Shown one piece after another: positions 1 through 9,808 of a stretch of DNA of 64,000 nucleotides. The number at the start of each line of letters is the position of its first letter. The first letter of the stretch is position 1. The notes under the pieces were generated by a model. That model saw only the letters and a list, made by a program, of their open reading frames with translations. It had not been told where the DNA came from and did no database searches. Position numbers and translations under genes: made by a program. Source of the stretch: Desulfobacteraceae bacterium (GTDB lineage Bacteria; Desulfobacterota; Desulfobacteria; Desulfobacterales; Desulfolunaceae); contig JABXKT010000003.1 of assembly GCA_013619155.1 (NCBI GenBank), forward strand, positions 33,469 through 97,468, given 5' to 3'.

Positions 1-822
1 GATCTCCGGCTTCTCTTCCCTCAGACGCATCAACTGCTCTTTCGCATCGAGCGCCCGGTGAGGCTCACTGAACAAACCAAACACTGACGACCCACTGCCC
101 GACATGAGAATACCCTCGGCACCGACATGAGCCAGCGCCACCTTGGCATCTCCGACATCGGATGAGAGCATCAGAGCGGAAGGTTCCAAGTCGTTATGAA
201 GATAGCAAAGAGGATCAATCACTGCTTCATACAACAGACGACTTTTAATTTTTTTTTCAGTTTTTGTCAATCCCAATTTGAGATTTTTATAAACTTTGAC
301 TGTCGATAACCCTGCGCCCGGATAGATAATTACCAGAGAATAGGGGCGAATCGGAGGAATGGGTTCAAAACACGCCCCCACCCCCGTGGCCAAAACAGGG
401 GTACATCGGATAAAAAATGGCACATCGGCACCCAATTCGAGGGCCAGGCGCTCCAAAACTCCGGGATCCAGAGGAGAGCCGTGCAGGCAGTTGAGCCCCT
501 TAAGGACCGTTGCCGCGTTCCCGCTGCCACCACCCAAGCCCGCCCCTGGAGGGATTCTCTTCTCAAGAACGATCCGACACCCACCACAAAGACCCGTGGC
601 TTTAAAGAAAAGATCCGCTGCACGCCACGCCAGGTTACGGCCATCCTCGGGCACCCCGGGATAATCACAGACAAGGGAGATCCCGTCTGAGGTGAGATCC
701 AGTGTAACACGGTCGTAAAGGGAGACACCACACATCAATGAGCAGAGTTCGTGATACCCGTCCGCCCGCTTTCCCGTGATATGGAGAAAAAGATTCACCT
801 TGGCTGGCGATTGAAACTCCAC
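1..822 (-). CDS. ispE: 4-diphosphocytidyl-2-C-methyl-D-erythritol kinase, 3' end cut by window edge
   Basis: GHMP-family kinase of the non-mevalonate isoprenoid pathway; it phosphorylates the 2-hydroxyl of CDP-ME with ATP in the cytoplasm. I translated the reverse strand by hand. It opens with a GTG whose G is shared with the TAG stop of the DUF1844 gene, and stays open for 274 codons to the window edge. Visible are the N-terminal substrate motif SPAKVNLFLHITGKRADGYH, the ATP loop PPGAGLGGGSGNAA, and a C-terminal GSGSSVFGLF. The family is usually 280-310 residues, so only the last few residues are missing. The stop-start overlap suggests translational coupling to DUF1844. The pathway continues elsewhere in the window with the IspH-UbiA fusion. 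Confidence 0.93.
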   Translation of the reverse strand, partial: MEFQSPAKVNLFLHITGKRADGYHELCSLMCGVSLYDRVTLDLTSDGISLVCDYPGVPEDGRNLAWRAADLFFKATGLCGGCRIVLEKRIPPGAGLGGGSGNAATVLKGLNCLHGSPLDPGVLERLALELGADVPFFIRCTPVLATGVGACFEPIPPIRPYSLVIIYPGAGLSTVKVYKNLKLGLTKTEKKIKSRLLYEAVIDPLCYLHNDLEPSALMLSSDVGDAKVALAHVGAEGILMSGSGSSVFGLFSEPHRALDAKEQLMRLREEKPEI

Positions 823-1202
823 TACGCCGTCTGCTCTTTGAGTTTGACATACATCAACCTCAGATCATGGAGCATGTTGGCCAAGAGGTTCTTCTCGTCA
901 TCGCTTAAGTTCCCCGCCGTTTTATCGTCCAGCATACCCAAAATATCCACCGTCTGCTTGGCCAGGGAAAGGTTCACGCTCTTCTCACGGGCATCGGGGG
1001 CCGTAATAATGCCCAGATGCACCAGAGCCGATGAGTTCAAAGAGAGAATAAAGGTGGAGAAATTAATGCCCGGCAAGGTGGCCGACCCGTGTCCATCCTT
1101 TTTAGCAAACGACGCTTCCCGTGTGGTCTCTTCTTTCTCCATCCCCCCCCCACTGTTTTCATCCAATATCAGCACCTGTGACACCCAAAGGCCGGGGTTC
1201 AT
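822..1202 (-). CDS. DUF1844 family small helical protein
   Basis: Small cytoplasmic protein of unknown function. The C-terminal 70 residues (INFSTFILSLNSSALVHLG, then a helical stretch ending LRLMYVKLKEQTA) match my memory of the DUF1844 family, common in Desulfobacterota and often next to ispE. The first 30 residues are low complexity, Glu/Lys-rich. The start is unsure. The outermost ATG at 1202 has no clear ribosome site. A TTG at 1163 has AGGTG six bases upstream, and an ATG at 1142 follows a run of nine G. The stop overlaps the ispE start by one base. I cannot assign a biochemical role. Confidence 0.75.
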   Translation of the reverse strand: MNPGLWVSQVLILDENSGGGMEKEETTREASFAKKDGHGSATLPGINFSTFILSLNSSALVHLGIITAPDAREKSVNLSLAKQTVDILGMLDDKTAGNLSDDEKNLLANMLHDLRLMYVKLKEQTA

Positions 1203-1345
1203 CGACCCGATCGATCATCGGTGAACGCTCTTGTTTATATAAAAAAAGAGCGCCAACATCAACAAGCGAGTCACACACGGCCCAGATACGATTCATCATG
1301 ACGCACCAAAACTTTAACGATTTTCAATGAATCAAGTCAATAAAT

Positions 1346-2230
1346 TTAATTTAAATCGCCTTCAGCATCGGACAGACGCACCACCGCCTCATACACCTCC
1401 CCTTTGGGGAGACCCAGCCGTTTCGAAAGGGACTTGGCAAGACGCGATGCCGACTCACTCGATTCGGCGAGGGCCCTTTTCACCTCATCGTCCAGGTCGT
1501 AGACGAGAGACTCCGAATCCACGTCTCCTCGCCCCACCATAAGGGTACACTCCCCCTTCACCACCGGACGTTGCGAAAGCTCGGCACCAATACTCGAAAG
1601 CGTGCCCCGCAAGAACTCTTCGTATCGCTTGGTCAGCTCCCTGGCCACCACGGCGGGACGATCACCCATCACCGATACCAGCTCATCGAGAAGCCGGACA
1701 ATCCGGGACGGAGATTCATACAAGACAAAGGTATGGGGCAGCGAGGACAGCCCTTTGATTATATCCAGGCGCTTGCCCTGTTTTTTCGGTAGAAAGCCCT
1801 CAAAATGGAAGGCATCGGTGGGAAGCCCCGCCGCGGCAAGGCCAGAGAGAAGGGCCGAGGCCCCAGGGACCGGCACCACACGAACCCCCGCCCTGGAGGC
1901 CGCAGAGACCAAGCGGTAGCCGGGATCGGAGATACACGGCGTTCCAGCATCGGTGACCAGGGCCACCTTCTCACCTGCGAGCACCTTCTCGATGACCCGG
2001 CAAGAGCGCTCCTCTTCATTATGCTGATGCAGGGCCATCATGCGTGTGGAGATCTCAAAGGCGGAGAGTAGTTTGCGGGTATGCCGCGTATCCTCGGCAG
2101 CGATGAGATCCACCTCCTTCAGCACACGAAGGGCGCGAAGGGTGATATCTTCTAAGTTACCTATGGGAGTGGAGACGATGTAGAGAGCAGGACCTTCGTC
2201 CGTATTATCGGATGGAGAGGGGAAAGGCAT
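1346..2230 (-). CDS. rsmI: 16S rRNA (cytidine(1402)-2'-O)-methyltransferase
   Basis: SAM-dependent methyltransferase that 2'-O-methylates C1402 of 16S rRNA in the decoding centre. The tetrapyrrole-methylase fold is plain: the N-terminal motif LYIVSTPIGNLEDITLRAL, then AAEDTRHTRKLL, the loop VTDAGTPCISDPGYRLV, and VPVPGASALLSGLAAAGLPT. At 294 residues it has the usual length. I prefer the ATG at 2230, which has AGGTGA seven bases upstream, over an in-frame TTG at 2236. It overlaps the 3' end of yraN by 26 bases, so the two are probably cotranslated. Confidence 0.96.
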   Translation of the reverse strand: MPFPSPSDNTDEGPALYIVSTPIGNLEDITLRALRVLKEVDLIAAEDTRHTRKLLSAFEISTRMMALHQHNEEERSCRVIEKVLAGEKVALVTDAGTPCISDPGYRLVSAASRAGVRVVPVPGASALLSGLAAAGLPTDAFHFEGFLPKKQGKRLDIIKGLSSLPHTFVLYESPSRIVRLLDELVSVMGDRPAVVARELTKRYEEFLRGTLSSIGAELSQRPVVKGECTLMVGRGDVDSESLVYDLDDEVKRALAESSESASRLAKSLSKRLGLPKGEVYEAVVRLSDAEGDLN

Positions 2231-2576
2231 TTTCAATCACCTGAACGTCATCGGTATCGTGGTTCGCCAGGATGGCCACCACATCAAATCGGGCGGGTCG
2301 CAAGAGGGCATCGTGACGCTTCAGCCAACAAAGTGCCGCGCGATTGAGCGTGGCCTGCTTGGCTCGTGTCACCGCCTCCTCAGGACGCCCGAACATAAGA
2401 GAGGTACGCGCCTTGACCTCGACGAAGACAAGGGTCCCTTCATCTTCGGCCACGATATCGATCTCCCCCAGAGGGGTGACAACATTCATAGCCAGAATAC
2501 GGTAACCTCGGCGCTTGAGAAAACGGGCCGCCCGTTTCTCGCCGCGCCGACCAAAAAGGATACGGGAATAGGACAT
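2205..2576 (-). CDS. yraN: YraN family (UPF0102) endonuclease-fold protein
   Basis: Small nuclease-fold protein of the UPF0102 family; no firm cellular role is established. The 123 residues contain the restriction-endonuclease-like core: GRRGEKRAARFLKRRGYRIL, then GEIDIVAEDEGTLVFVEVKAR with the D...ExK metal-binding triad. The open frame extends 62 codons further upstream, but that part overlaps rnhB out of frame and looks non-coding. The ATG at 2576, preceded by GGCGAGG, is the credible start. It lies 46 bases after rnhB and overlaps rsmI, a common bacterial neighbourhood. Confidence 0.92.
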   Translation of the reverse strand: MSYSRILFGRRGEKRAARFLKRRGYRILAMNVVTPLGEIDIVAEDEGTLVFVEVKARTSLMFGRPEEAVTRAKQATLNRAALCWLKRHDALLRPARFDVVAILANHDTDDVQVIENAFPLSIR

Positions 2577-2622
2577 GACGCCTCGCCAAAAAAACAAGGG
2601 GGCTTCACGAAAAAGAGTCGCG

Positions 2623-3222
2623 TCACCCGATATACTCGGATACCCCTCGAAAAGTCGTGCGATGAATGGGTGTCGGCCCATGCAGGGCGATGGCCGCCTT
2701 ATGAGCCTTGGTGGGATACCCCTTGTGGCCGGAAAAGCCATATCCAGGGTAGCGCGTATCATACTCGCCCATCAAACGATCCCTCGTCACCTTGGCCACA
2801 ATGGATGCCGACGCGATGGAGACCGAACGAGAGTCTCCCTTGACGATGGCCTCCTGGGAGAGGGAGATGGGGATCTCGAAATTTCCATCCACAAGGAGGA
2901 AATCTGGAGCATCGGGCAAGGACTCCACAGCCACACGCATCGCCTTCAAGCTGGCCTGAAGAATATTGATGGCATCTATCTCATCGGCATGAATAATCCC
3001 CACACCAATGGCGAAGGCCTCGGCCTGAATATAATCAAAGAGACGATCTCGTTTTTTGGGGGAGAGTTTCTTGGAGTCGTTAATCTCACCGACCTTAAAA
3101 CCGGCGGGGAGGATCACAGCAGCCGCGACGACAGGACCGGCAAGGGGACCTCGGCCCGCCTCATCCACCCCTGCAATACGCAAAAAACCGTTTAAAACGG
3201 CTTTATTTTCATAGGTCCACAT
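2623..3222 (-). CDS. rnhB: ribonuclease HII
   Basis: Endonuclease that cuts RNA in RNA-DNA hybrids and removes single ribonucleotides misincorporated into DNA. Type II signatures are clear: [20 protein letters not shown] carries the first Asp-Glu metal ligands, [13 protein letters not shown] follows, LLVDGN supplies another Asp, and [17 protein letters not shown] precedes the C-terminal [12 protein letters not shown]. At 199 residues it has the family length. The ATG at 3222 has AAGGGG about ten bases upstream. It lies 80 bases downstream of rplS, with a small hairpin in the gap. Confidence 0.96.
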   Translation of the reverse strand: MWTYENKAVLNGFLRIAGVDEAGRGPLAGPVVAAAVILPAGFKVGEINDSKKLSPKKRDRLFDYIQAEAFAIGVGIIHADEIDAINILQASLKAMRVAVESLPDAPDFLLVDGNFEIPISLSQEAIVKGDSRSVSIASASIVAKVTRDRLMGEYDTRYPGYGFSGHKGYPTKAHKAAIALHGPTPIHRTTFRGVSEYIG

Positions 3223-3261
3223 AGAGGCAAACCCCTTACTTTAAATAATCTCCATGGCGCA

Positions 3262-3288
3262 CGGCCCGGATTTGGATCAATCCGGACC
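3262..3288. other. short inverted repeat between rplS and rnhB
   Basis: CCGGATT and AATCCGG face each other around a six-base loop in the 80-base gap. No U-run follows on either strand, so it looks more like an mRNA processing or stability hairpin than a terminator. Confidence 0.4.
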
Positions 3289-3302
3289 AGCCACAGATCG
3301 GT

Positions 3303-3650
3303 TTAGTGCAGGCGACGCTCTTTGATACGAGCTGCCTTACCGCGCAGGTTGCGGAGGTAGTAGATGCGAGCGCGACGTACGCGGCCACGAGTTACCACTT
3401 CGATGTGGTCGAGGCTCGGGGAGTGCAAGGGGAAAACCCTCTCCACACCCACGCCATTGGAGATCTTACGTACGGTAAAACGTGCGTTCAGACCGCCACG
3501 GCTCTTGCTGATAACAACCCCTTCAAACACCTGAATACGGGTTTTCTCACCCTCAACAATTTTTACATGAACACGGATGGTATCGCCAGCCACAAAATGT
3601 GGCACGTCAAGGCGCATCTGTTCTTTTTCGATTTTAGCAATTATATTCAT
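3303..3650 (-). CDS. rplS: 50S ribosomal protein L19
   Basis: Ribosomal protein at the interface of the 50S and 30S subunits. The 115 residues carry the full L19 signature: an N-terminal helix, then [35 protein letters not shown], and the C-terminal [25 protein letters not shown] lies six bases before the ATG. It sits downstream of the trmD cluster as usual, here separated from it by the SPOUT methyltransferase gene and 123 untranslated bases. Confidence 0.98.
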   Translation of the reverse strand: MNIIAKIEKEQMRLDVPHFVAGDTIRVHVKIVEGEKTRIQVFEGVVISKSRGGLNARFTVRKISNGVGVERVFPLHSPSLDHIEVVTRGRVRRARIYYLRNLRGKAARIKERRLH

Positions 3651-3773
3651 TATTTACTCCCAAGCGTAAAATAGTTCACCGTATAATCTAACAAATCCGG
3701 TAATCTATATCAGACATCCCATAGGTCGTCAATATCGATAGCGAAGAAAAAATGGTCGACAATCCCGCAGTAC

Positions 3774-4364
3774 TCACCGCCCCAAAAGACGGTCCAGAAT
3801 AATCGCCACAGCAGCTCGCACCGGAAGATGATTGTAGTGCGTGCCCCCATCCACAGGTTCAAGCACATAATCGGCCGAGGCCATCACCTCATCGGTAACA
3901 CCCCATGCCGTTCCAAAGATCAGCACCATGGGCCGACCACCATCCATCAGAGCCTTCCGACCCGACTGCCACGTAAGTGCATCGGCGCTATGCCGTGCTG
4001 ACGTGGCGACCACACAGGGCTTTTTCCCCGATTGATTGCGAATTTCTTCTACCACATCTTCAAGAGACGTTCGAATCTTAACCAGTTCCAAGGCCTCTTT
4101 CCGTGCGGGGTTAAGCACACCACCCCGACCGGTGGTCCAATGGGCAACAATTTTTTCTGTCAGAACCTTTTGGTCTTCCAGGGTGGTTACAATATAATAT
4201 CCTTTGACACCGAAGGTCCGTGAGGTCCTGGCAATATCATGGATATCAAGATTCGTCACCGCTGAGCAGATGGTCTCACCGGTTTTATTTCGCACCGGAT
4301 GGTGGACCAGAACCACATGAAGCTCCGCCTGTGCTACGTTACCGTCACCCGACAATCTCTTCAA
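3774..4364 (-). CDS. SPOUT-type RNA methyltransferase (PF09936-like)
   Basis: Predicted SAM-dependent RNA methyltransferase, target unknown. The sequence [19 protein letters not shown], then [20 protein letters not shown], and the C-terminal [14 protein letters not shown] with [13 protein letters not shown] match the knotted methyltransferase family that sits between trmD and rplS in Desulfobacterota and Aquificae. The start is a TTG, either at 4364 or at 4355. The second has AAGGA nine bases upstream and is more likely. It overlaps the 3' end of trmD by 11-20 bases, so the pair is probably translationally coupled. About 193-196 residues. Confidence 0.85.
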   Translation of the reverse strand: MKRLSGDGNVAQAELHVVLVHHPVRNKTGETICSAVTNLDIHDIARTSRTFGVKGYYIVTTLEDQKVLTEKIVAHWTTGRGGVLNPARKEALELVKIRTSLEDVVEEIRNQSGKKPCVVATSARHSADALTWQSGRKALMDGGRPMVLIFGTAWGVTDEVMASADYVLEPVDGGTHYNHLPVRAAVAIILDRLLGR

Positions 4365-5091
4365 TCCTTCTGCACCATTCGGTTAACACATCCTTTTCCT
4401 CTCGACTGAACGCCCGCTTTTCAAGTAGATCAGGTCTCTTGAGAAAAGTCCGGATGAGTGAAGTTTTCCTGCGCCATTTCTCAATATTGGCATGATTCCC
4501 CGACATCAATACGTCCGGGACCGATTTGCCTTCAAAGGTATATGGCCGGGTATAGTGAGCATGTTCCAGAAGCCCGCCGGAAAAAGAATCCTTTGCAGCC
4601 GACTCATCCCCCCCCAGTACTCCGGGCAGGAGACGTGTCACAGCATCGATGATTACCGTGGCAGCGAGTTCCCCGCCAGTCATCACGTAATCCCCGATGG
4701 AGACCTCTTCATCCACCAGCTCCTGGCAGATTCTCTCATCCACCCCTTCATATCGGCCACAAATAAAAATCAGACCATCGGACGCAGCAAATTCATGCGC
4801 CATAGCCTGATTGAAGGGCCGACCCTGGGGGGTCAAAAGAATCCGTTTTGCCGTGGGAGCGATTTCCGATGCGGCACCAATGGCACGGGAGAGCGGTTCC
4901 GGCTTCATCACCATTCCACATCCACCACCATAGGGCTTGTCATCGGTGGGGCGATGCTTCCCCTCAGCGTAGTCCCGAATATTCAGAGCCCTGGCATCGA
5001 TGATATTTCGTTCCGCAGCCAGCCGAAGCATGCCACTTCCCAAAAAGGGGTCGATCATCTCAGGAAAAATTGTCAATACCACAAACTTCAC
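4345..5091 (-). CDS. trmD: tRNA (guanine(37)-N1)-methyltransferase
   Basis: Methylates G37 next to the anticodon, which prevents +1 frameshifting. The TrmD knot is clear: [63 protein letters not shown], and [20 protein letters not shown]. 248 residues is typical. The start is GTG, in a GTGA overlap with the rimM stop, preceded by GGAGGGA. The next gene downstream overlaps its end. Confidence 0.98.
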   Translation of the reverse strand: MKFVVLTIFPEMIDPFLGSGMLRLAAERNIIDARALNIRDYAEGKHRPTDDKPYGGGCGMVMKPEPLSRAIGAASEIAPTAKRILLTPQGRPFNQAMAHEFAASDGLIFICGRYEGVDERICQELVDEEVSIGDYVMTGGELAATVIIDAVTRLLPGVLGGDESAAKDSFSGGLLEHAHYTRPYTFEGKSVPDVLMSGNHANIEKWRRKTSLIRTFLKRPDLLEKRAFSREEKDVLTEWCRRIEEIVG

Positions 5092-5612
5092 GACAATCCC
5101 TCCGGAAGATCCACCACCATCACACCTTTATCCAGATCCACATCCTTTAAAACCGACGCAAGGGCCGGCACAAGGAGCTCTCTCTTTCCATCCTTGACCA
5201 CATAGACATCATTGCTTCCCGTGGGAAAAATGGAAACCACCTCTCCCAGAGACTCCCCTGCCTCCGTTACGACCTGAAGCCCAATGATGTCGATCCAATA
5301 ATAAGATCCATCCTCAGGCTCCGGAAGATTGGCGCGATCCACAAAGAGCTCACTTCCAATAAACGGCTCCAGGGCATTGATATCTCCCACCTCTTTAAAG
5401 GTGAGAAGCAGCCCCTTTTTATGGGGGGCCGCACTCTGAACGGTCAGCTCAATATCACCAGTCGGCAGCCCAGCGGTAAGCCGCATCCCCGCCTGAAAGG
5501 AGTCGAAAGACTCCGCCCAAGAGTAGACCCGAGCCCCACCTTTAAGGCCATGGGCCCCTGTGATCTTACCGATGGCTATACGCCTATTTTCCAAATCGTT
5601 CTTACTCGACAA
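5088..5612 (-). CDS. rimM: ribosome maturation factor RimM
   Basis: Helps assemble the 30S head by binding S19. The N-terminal barrel begins [20 protein letters not shown] and the PRC-barrel half ends with [20 protein letters not shown]. 174 residues is normal. The start codon is TTG at 5612, 11 bases inside the khpA gene, with no strong ribosome site; a TTG at 5594 is an alternative. The stop overlaps the trmD start. Confidence 0.96.
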   Translation of the reverse strand: MSSKNDLENRRIAIGKITGAHGLKGGARVYSWAESFDSFQAGMRLTAGLPTGDIELTVQSAAPHKKGLLLTFKEVGDINALEPFIGSELFVDRANLPEPEDGSYYWIDIIGLQVVTEAGESLGEVVSIFPTGSNDVYVVKDGKRELLVPALASVLKDVDLDKGVMVVDLPEGLS

Positions 5613-5832
5613 TTTCTAGAACAGTCCTCTTTTTCACCTTAGCAGATGCTGCACTGAGGATTGTCCTCATGGCACGTGCAGTACGTCCCTGTTTACCTAT
5701 CACTTTCCCCAAATCCTCTTTCGCCACCTTCAACTCAAGAACAGATGTCTGATTGCCTTCTACTTCAGAGACCTCTACTTCATCCGGATTATCCACCAGC
5801 GCCTGGGCAATGTAGTTGATCAGCTCTTTCAT
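5602..5832 (-). CDS. khpA: KH-domain RNA-binding protein (KhpA family)
   Basis: 76-residue single-KH protein encoded, as in most bacteria, between rpsP and rimM. The GXXG loop is seen in [19 protein letters not shown]. Family members bind many RNAs and in some Gram-positives help control cell division; its role here is inferred only. AAGGAG lies eight bases before the ATG. The residues before the KH core ([19 protein letters not shown]) are acidic, as usual. Confidence 0.93.
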   Translation of the reverse strand: MKELINYIAQALVDNPDEVEVSEVEGNQTSVLELKVAKEDLGKVIGKQGRTARAMRTILSAASAKVKKRTVLEIVE

Positions 5833-5878
5833 CTCGCATCTCCTTATCGGGCATCTGAGAATTCGGTTAGTGCGTGAA

Positions 5879-6133
5879 TCAGCTAGCAGAAGCCGATACG
5901 CTTTCCTTTTTCAGGATATCGCGTACCGTATCGGTCGGAATCGCACCTTCGTCAAGCCAGTAGCCCACGCGGTCTTGTTTAACGGTCACTTTCGCAGGAT
6001 CCTTGAGCGGATCGTAAGTTCCGACGATTTCAAGAAACCGGCCGTCACGTTTTGCTTCTGAGTCAGCCACTACAATACGGTAAAAAGGCTTCTTTTTCGC
6101 CCCACCCCTTGCCAATCGGATCTTAACTGCCAT
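5879..6133 (-). CDS. rpsP: 30S ribosomal protein S16
   Basis: Primary 16S-binding protein needed for 30S assembly. It begins [20 protein letters not shown] and continues [21 protein letters not shown], the family signature. At 84 residues it is of normal length. It lies 20 bases downstream of ffh and 46 upstream of khpA. Confidence 0.98.
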   Translation of the reverse strand: MAVKIRLARGGAKKKPFYRIVVADSEAKRDGRFLEIVGTYDPLKDPAKVTVKQDRVGYWLDEGAIPTDTVRDILKKESVSASAS

Positions 6134-6153
6134 TGCTTTTACTTTCTCCCCGT

Positions 6154-7482
6154 CTAAAACGGAAGCATGCCCTTTAAGGATCGCATGCCGCCTTTATTAA
6201 ATTTTTTCATCATCTTCATCATCTGGGTATAGTTTTTCAAGAGTTTATTCACATCCTGTACCGAGGTACCACTCCCCTTGGCAATACGCTTCCGGCGACT
6301 ACCATTAATAATGGCATGTTTGCGTCGCTCTTCGGCTGTCATGGAGTTAATAATGGCCTCGATATGGGAAATCTCTCGATCATCCACGTCCAGGTTACTC
6401 AGATGTTTGTTTCCCGAAACCCCGGGCAGCATCTTCAGCATATCACCCAGAGACCCCATCTTGCGAATGGAGACCAGCTGATCCCTGAAATCTTCCAGAG
6501 TGAATTGATTTTTACGAAGTTTCTTCTCAAGAGCCTGGGCCTGCTTCACATCCACCATCTCGGTGGCCTTCTCAATCAGGGTCAGGGTATCACCCATCCC
6601 CAGAATACGAGACGCCATCCGTTCAGGATGAAAAGGCTCCAGAGCGCTTGATTTTTCACCGGTTCCGATAAATTTAATCGGCTTGCCAGTCACGGCCTTT
6701 ATGGAAAGGGCGGCACCACCCCTTGCATCACCATCCATCTTGGTGAGGATCACACCACCTAAATCCAGGGCACCATCGAAGGACTGAGCAATATTTACAG
6801 CATCCTGACCCGTCATGGCATCGGCCACCAGCAAAATATCCGAAGGTTCCACCGCCATCTTGATCCGGACCAGTTCCGCCATGAGCTCCGTATCCACATG
6901 GAGCCGGCCTGCCGTATCAAGAATAAGGGTGTCACACCCTATTTGCTGCGCCTTTGCCCGAGCCGATCGACAAATATCAACCGGGTCCATCCCCACTTCG
7001 GAGTCGAATACAGGGATATCCAGCTGGGACGCTATTTTTTTTAATTGATCAATGGCTGCAGGACGATATACATCCGCGGGAACAAGAAATGGCTTCCTGC
7101 CCTTTTTGCGGAGATAAAGCGCCAGCTTACCAGCCGTGGTTGTCTTACCGGAACCTTGAAGTCCTGTCAACATCACAGAGACAGGATTCTCTCCAGAAAG
7201 GACCAGATCTTCATGAGATTCGCCCATGAGATCCGTGAGGGCCTCATTGACGATTTTCACCACTTGCTGACCCGGGGTGAGACTCTCCATCACCTCATGA
7301 CCAAGGGCACGCTCCTTGATTTTGGCCACAAATGTCTTGGCAACCTTATAATGGACATCCGCCTCGAGAAGAGCCATGCGCACCTCTTTAAGGGCGCTAT
7401 CAATACTCTTCTCTGTGAGTTTTCCGTGTCCTCTCAAGTCCTTAAGGACCGACGTCATCTTTTCGGTTAAATTATCGAACAT
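6154..7482 (-). CDS. ffh: signal recognition particle protein Ffh
   Basis: SRP GTPase that binds signal sequences as they leave the ribosome and delivers them to FtsY. Domains in order: an N helical bundle (1-90), the G domain with [37 protein letters not shown] and [12 protein letters not shown], then a methionine-rich M domain (about 310-442) ending [16 protein letters not shown]. 442 residues is a normal size. It is the first gene of the leftward cluster, facing rlmN across about 110 bases. AAGGTTGT precedes the ATG. Confidence 0.98.
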   Translation of the reverse strand: MFDNLTEKMTSVLKDLRGHGKLTEKSIDSALKEVRMALLEADVHYKVAKTFVAKIKERALGHEVMESLTPGQQVVKIVNEALTDLMGESHEDLVLSGENPVSVMLTGLQGSGKTTTAGKLALYLRKKGRKPFLVPADVYRPAAIDQLKKIASQLDIPVFDSEVGMDPVDICRSARAKAQQIGCDTLILDTAGRLHVDTELMAELVRIKMAVEPSDILLVADAMTGQDAVNIAQSFDGALDLGGVILTKMDGDARGGAALSIKAVTGKPIKFIGTGEKSSALEPFHPERMASRILGMGDTLTLIEKATEMVDVKQAQALEKKLRKNQFTLEDFRDQLVSIRKMGSLGDMLKMLPGVSGNKHLSNLDVDDREISHIEAIINSMTAEERRKHAIINGSRRKRIAKGSGTSVQDVNKLLKNYTQMMKMMKKFNKGGMRSLKGMLPF

Positions 7483-7518
7483 ACAACCTTAAATTGTCCT
7501 CAGAGCGCATGAAAGTCA

Positions 7519-7547
7519 TTGAAATTTTTACCGGATAAAGGTATACC
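7519..7547 (+). promoter_or_regulatory. candidate sigma70 promoter for rlmN
   Basis: TTGAAA, a 17-base spacer, then TATACC, ending 45 bases before the rlmN ATG, in the divergent gap with ffh. Confidence 0.5.
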
Positions 7548-7592
7548 AAGAAAAAGAAACTCCTTATTATACACGTTTCCCATGGAAAATAT

Positions 7593-8666
7593 ATGAAAAA
7601 AAGAGAGATTAAAGATTTTTCCCGATCGGAACTCGAAGCCTGGCTCGAAGAGAAAGGCATCGCCCCATACAGAGCGGGACAAATTTTCAAATGGATTTAT
7701 CTCCGTCAGGTTGACTCCTTTGAGGAGATGACGGACCTTGGCAAAAAATTAAGGGCATTGCTTATCGAGAACTATACCATAGCCCGACTCGAAAAAGCAA
7801 ACGTAGAAATATCCTCAGACGGAACACGCAAGTACCTGTTTCGACTGGCCGATGGCGAATATACCGAATCGGTTCTCATCCCTGGGAAAGACCGAAAAAC
7901 TTTATGCATCTCCAGTCAGGTGGGGTGCGCCCAAGGGTGCGAATTCTGTCTCACGGCCAAAGGAGGGTTCAAGCGCAACCTCTCCGCGGGGGAGATCATC
8001 AACCAGGTGCGGGACGTACTCCACGACCTGCCCATGGATGAAGATGCCCCCGACACCGAGAAGGCCTTTCAAAACATCGTCTTCATGGGGATGGGAGAGC
8101 CCCTAGCAAACCTTAAGCAGGTCCTCACCGCCCTGTCGGTCATCACCGATGGGGACTATGGACTTCGCTTCTCATCGCGACGGGTCACCATCTCCACCTG
8201 CGGTCTTGTGGGAAATCTTGCCGAGCTGGGGGAAAAAAGTCACGTCAATCTGGCCGTCTCCCTCAATGCCTCGGACAACGCCACCCGAAGCGCTTTGATG
8301 CCCATTAACGCCAGCTACCCCATCGAACGCCTCTTACAGGCCCTGGCAGACTACCCCTTGCGGCATCGCGAGAAAATCACCATCGAATACATCCTCATGA
8401 AAGGGATCAACGACACCGATGCCGACGCCCTTCGTCTCATCGAGATGCTGCGCCCCTTGCAGATAAAGATCAACCTGCTCCCCTTCAACGAACATGAGGG
8501 CAGCGATTTCGAACGTCCCGATGATGACACGGTGGACCATTTTCTGCAGATGCTTCACGATGCAGGGTACACCGCCATTGTCCGCAAAAGCATGGGACAG
8601 GATATATCGGCCGCCTGTGGGCAGCTTCGAGCCAACCAGATCAAAGGCACCTCCGAAGAGGTGTAA
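7593..8666 (+). CDS. rlmN: 23S rRNA (adenine(2503)-C2)-methyltransferase RlmN
   Basis: Radical-SAM enzyme that methylates C2 of A2503 in 23S rRNA and A37 in some tRNAs. The cluster motif is GCAQGCEFCLTAKGGFKRNL (CxxxCxxC). Also seen are FMGMGEPLANL, the SAM region RVTISTCGLV, and the C-terminal SMGQDISAACGQL, which carries the second mechanistic cysteine. The other, ligand-transferring cysteine and the total of 357 residues fit the family. It is monocistronic, with its own terminator 20 bases downstream. Confidence 0.97.
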   Translation: MKKREIKDFSRSELEAWLEEKGIAPYRAGQIFKWIYLRQVDSFEEMTDLGKKLRALLIENYTIARLEKANVEISSDGTRKYLFRLADGEYTESVLIPGKDRKTLCISSQVGCAQGCEFCLTAKGGFKRNLSAGEIINQVRDVLHDLPMDEDAPDTEKAFQNIVFMGMGEPLANLKQVLTALSVITDGDYGLRFSSRRVTISTCGLVGNLAELGEKSHVNLAVSLNASDNATRSALMPINASYPIERLLQALADYPLRHREKITIEYILMKGINDTDADALRLIEMLRPLQIKINLLPFNEHEGSDFERPDDDTVDHFLQMLHDAGYTAIVRKSMGQDISAACGQLRANQIKGTSEEV

Positions 8667-8686
8667 GGCGATATAGCCCCTCATCA

Positions 8687-8728
8687 TAAAAAAGCCCGAT
8701 CGACGTATACATCGATCGGGCTTTTTTT
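8687..8728. terminator. bidirectional rho-independent terminator after rlmN
   Basis: AGCCCGATCGA and TCGATCGGGCT form a perfect stem around an eight-base loop, flanked by an A-run and a T-run. It can serve rlmN and the convergent gene ending at 8789. Confidence 0.92.
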
Positions 8729-8788
8729 ATTTAAAAGCTCTCCGGTGGCACCGGTTCAAAGGTCCCTGGTCCCCCTTGTGGGCCATTT

Positions 8789-9784
8789 TTAAAGAATACA
8801 CTCTCTATAGTTGGCCGGATCCACCGCAGCCACAGAGATCACCCGCATCCCCTCGGGGCCACGGACCACCGCCTCCACAAGCTCGCCCTCCGGTACCTTG
8901 GCGTAGCCCGCGCAGAGGGCAGCACCCAAGGAGACCGTCTCCTCTGTGGCACCGACACTCACCACCACAGTGGGACTCCCCTTGCCCTTCAGGTCAATGA
9001 TCAGATGGCACTTCGGATCATGGTACTTGATGATCCAGCGGTTGTCCCCTTGGGTACGCCCCACAATCACCTTCTCCCCGTTGGCCAGACGAAGATGCCG
9101 GCCCTGCTTCAAGAGATGCAGATCACTGGAGGTATACGCCGCCCCACAGTCAAAGAGATCCCTTAGGCGATCGGAGTATTTCTTATCGGTTAAAAGACAC
9201 CCGCCGGCAGGGGCCGGATACTCCGTGATACCATAGCTCTCAGCCAGGGCCATCTGATCCTTTCTGGACCGGCCTTGAATCCCCAGAAGACGCTCACGGT
9301 CGACCAAGCCGCTAAGCTCCATCTCCGTCTCCGGCAATATCTTGGCCGACAGAGGTCGAAGCACTTTCCCATCAAACCCGGAACGTTTCTCCACATATCG
9401 CAGGGCCTGCTTATTCTGAGAGAGGGGACGCTGGCCAGCCACCTCCCCGCTGAAGAGGAAATCAAACCCTTCGGCCGCCATCACCTCACCGGCTAGGCTA
9501 AACATCAAGGCGTGGCAATCCCTGCATGGGTTCATATTCTTACCGTACCCGCACGGTGGATTCTTCAGCATGGGTAGATAGACATCGGAGATCTCTCGAA
9601 CAATCAGGGGGATACCCGTCATTTCCGAGGCCAACCGCGCCTTCTCCGCCGAAAAAAAGGGGGTCTCAAAGCAGATCCACGTCACATCGATCCCCTGATC
9701 TTTCAGCACCAGCCCCGCCAGTATGCTATCCAGCCCCCCGGAACAGAGACCGATGGCCCGTACACTCTTTGCCTTATCTGTCAT
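8789..9784 (-). CDS. PP-loop ATPase, ThiI-like tRNA sulfurtransferase with C-terminal RNA-binding domain
   Basis: Predicted tRNA thiolation enzyme. The N-terminal PP-loop is ALCSGGLDSILAGLVL in meaning (IGLCSGGLDSILAGLVL), which activates the tRNA base by adenylation. A CxxC appears in PCRDCHALMF, and another Cys in APAGGCLLTDKKYSDRLRD, typical of ThiI/MnmA-like thiolases. The last 110 residues (HLLKQGRHLRLANGEKVIVG, and on) resemble the NFACT-R type RNA-binding domain often fused to this group. The ATG at 9784 is preferred: AAGGAAG lies nine bases upstream, whereas the ATG at 9793 directly abuts it. Exact target base not known. Confidence 0.78.
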   Translation of the reverse strand: MTDKAKSVRAIGLCSGGLDSILAGLVLKDQGIDVTWICFETPFFSAEKARLASEMTGIPLIVREISDVYLPMLKNPPCGYGKNMNPCRDCHALMFSLAGEVMAAEGFDFLFSGEVAGQRPLSQNKQALRYVEKRSGFDGKVLRPLSAKILPETEMELSGLVDRERLLGIQGRSRKDQMALAESYGITEYPAPAGGCLLTDKKYSDRLRDLFDCGAAYTSSDLHLLKQGRHLRLANGEKVIVGRTQGDNRWIIKYHDPKCHLIIDLKGKGSPTVVVSVGATEETVSLGAALCAGYAKVPEGELVEAVVRGPEGMRVISVAAVDPANYRECIL

Positions 9785-9808
9785 GGAATACATCTTCCTT
9801 AATAATCA

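Noticed and set aside
330..731. 133-codon minus-strand frame in the left end
   Set aside because: It is a different frame of the ispE gene; the ispE frame itself is continuous with clear motifs and better start context.
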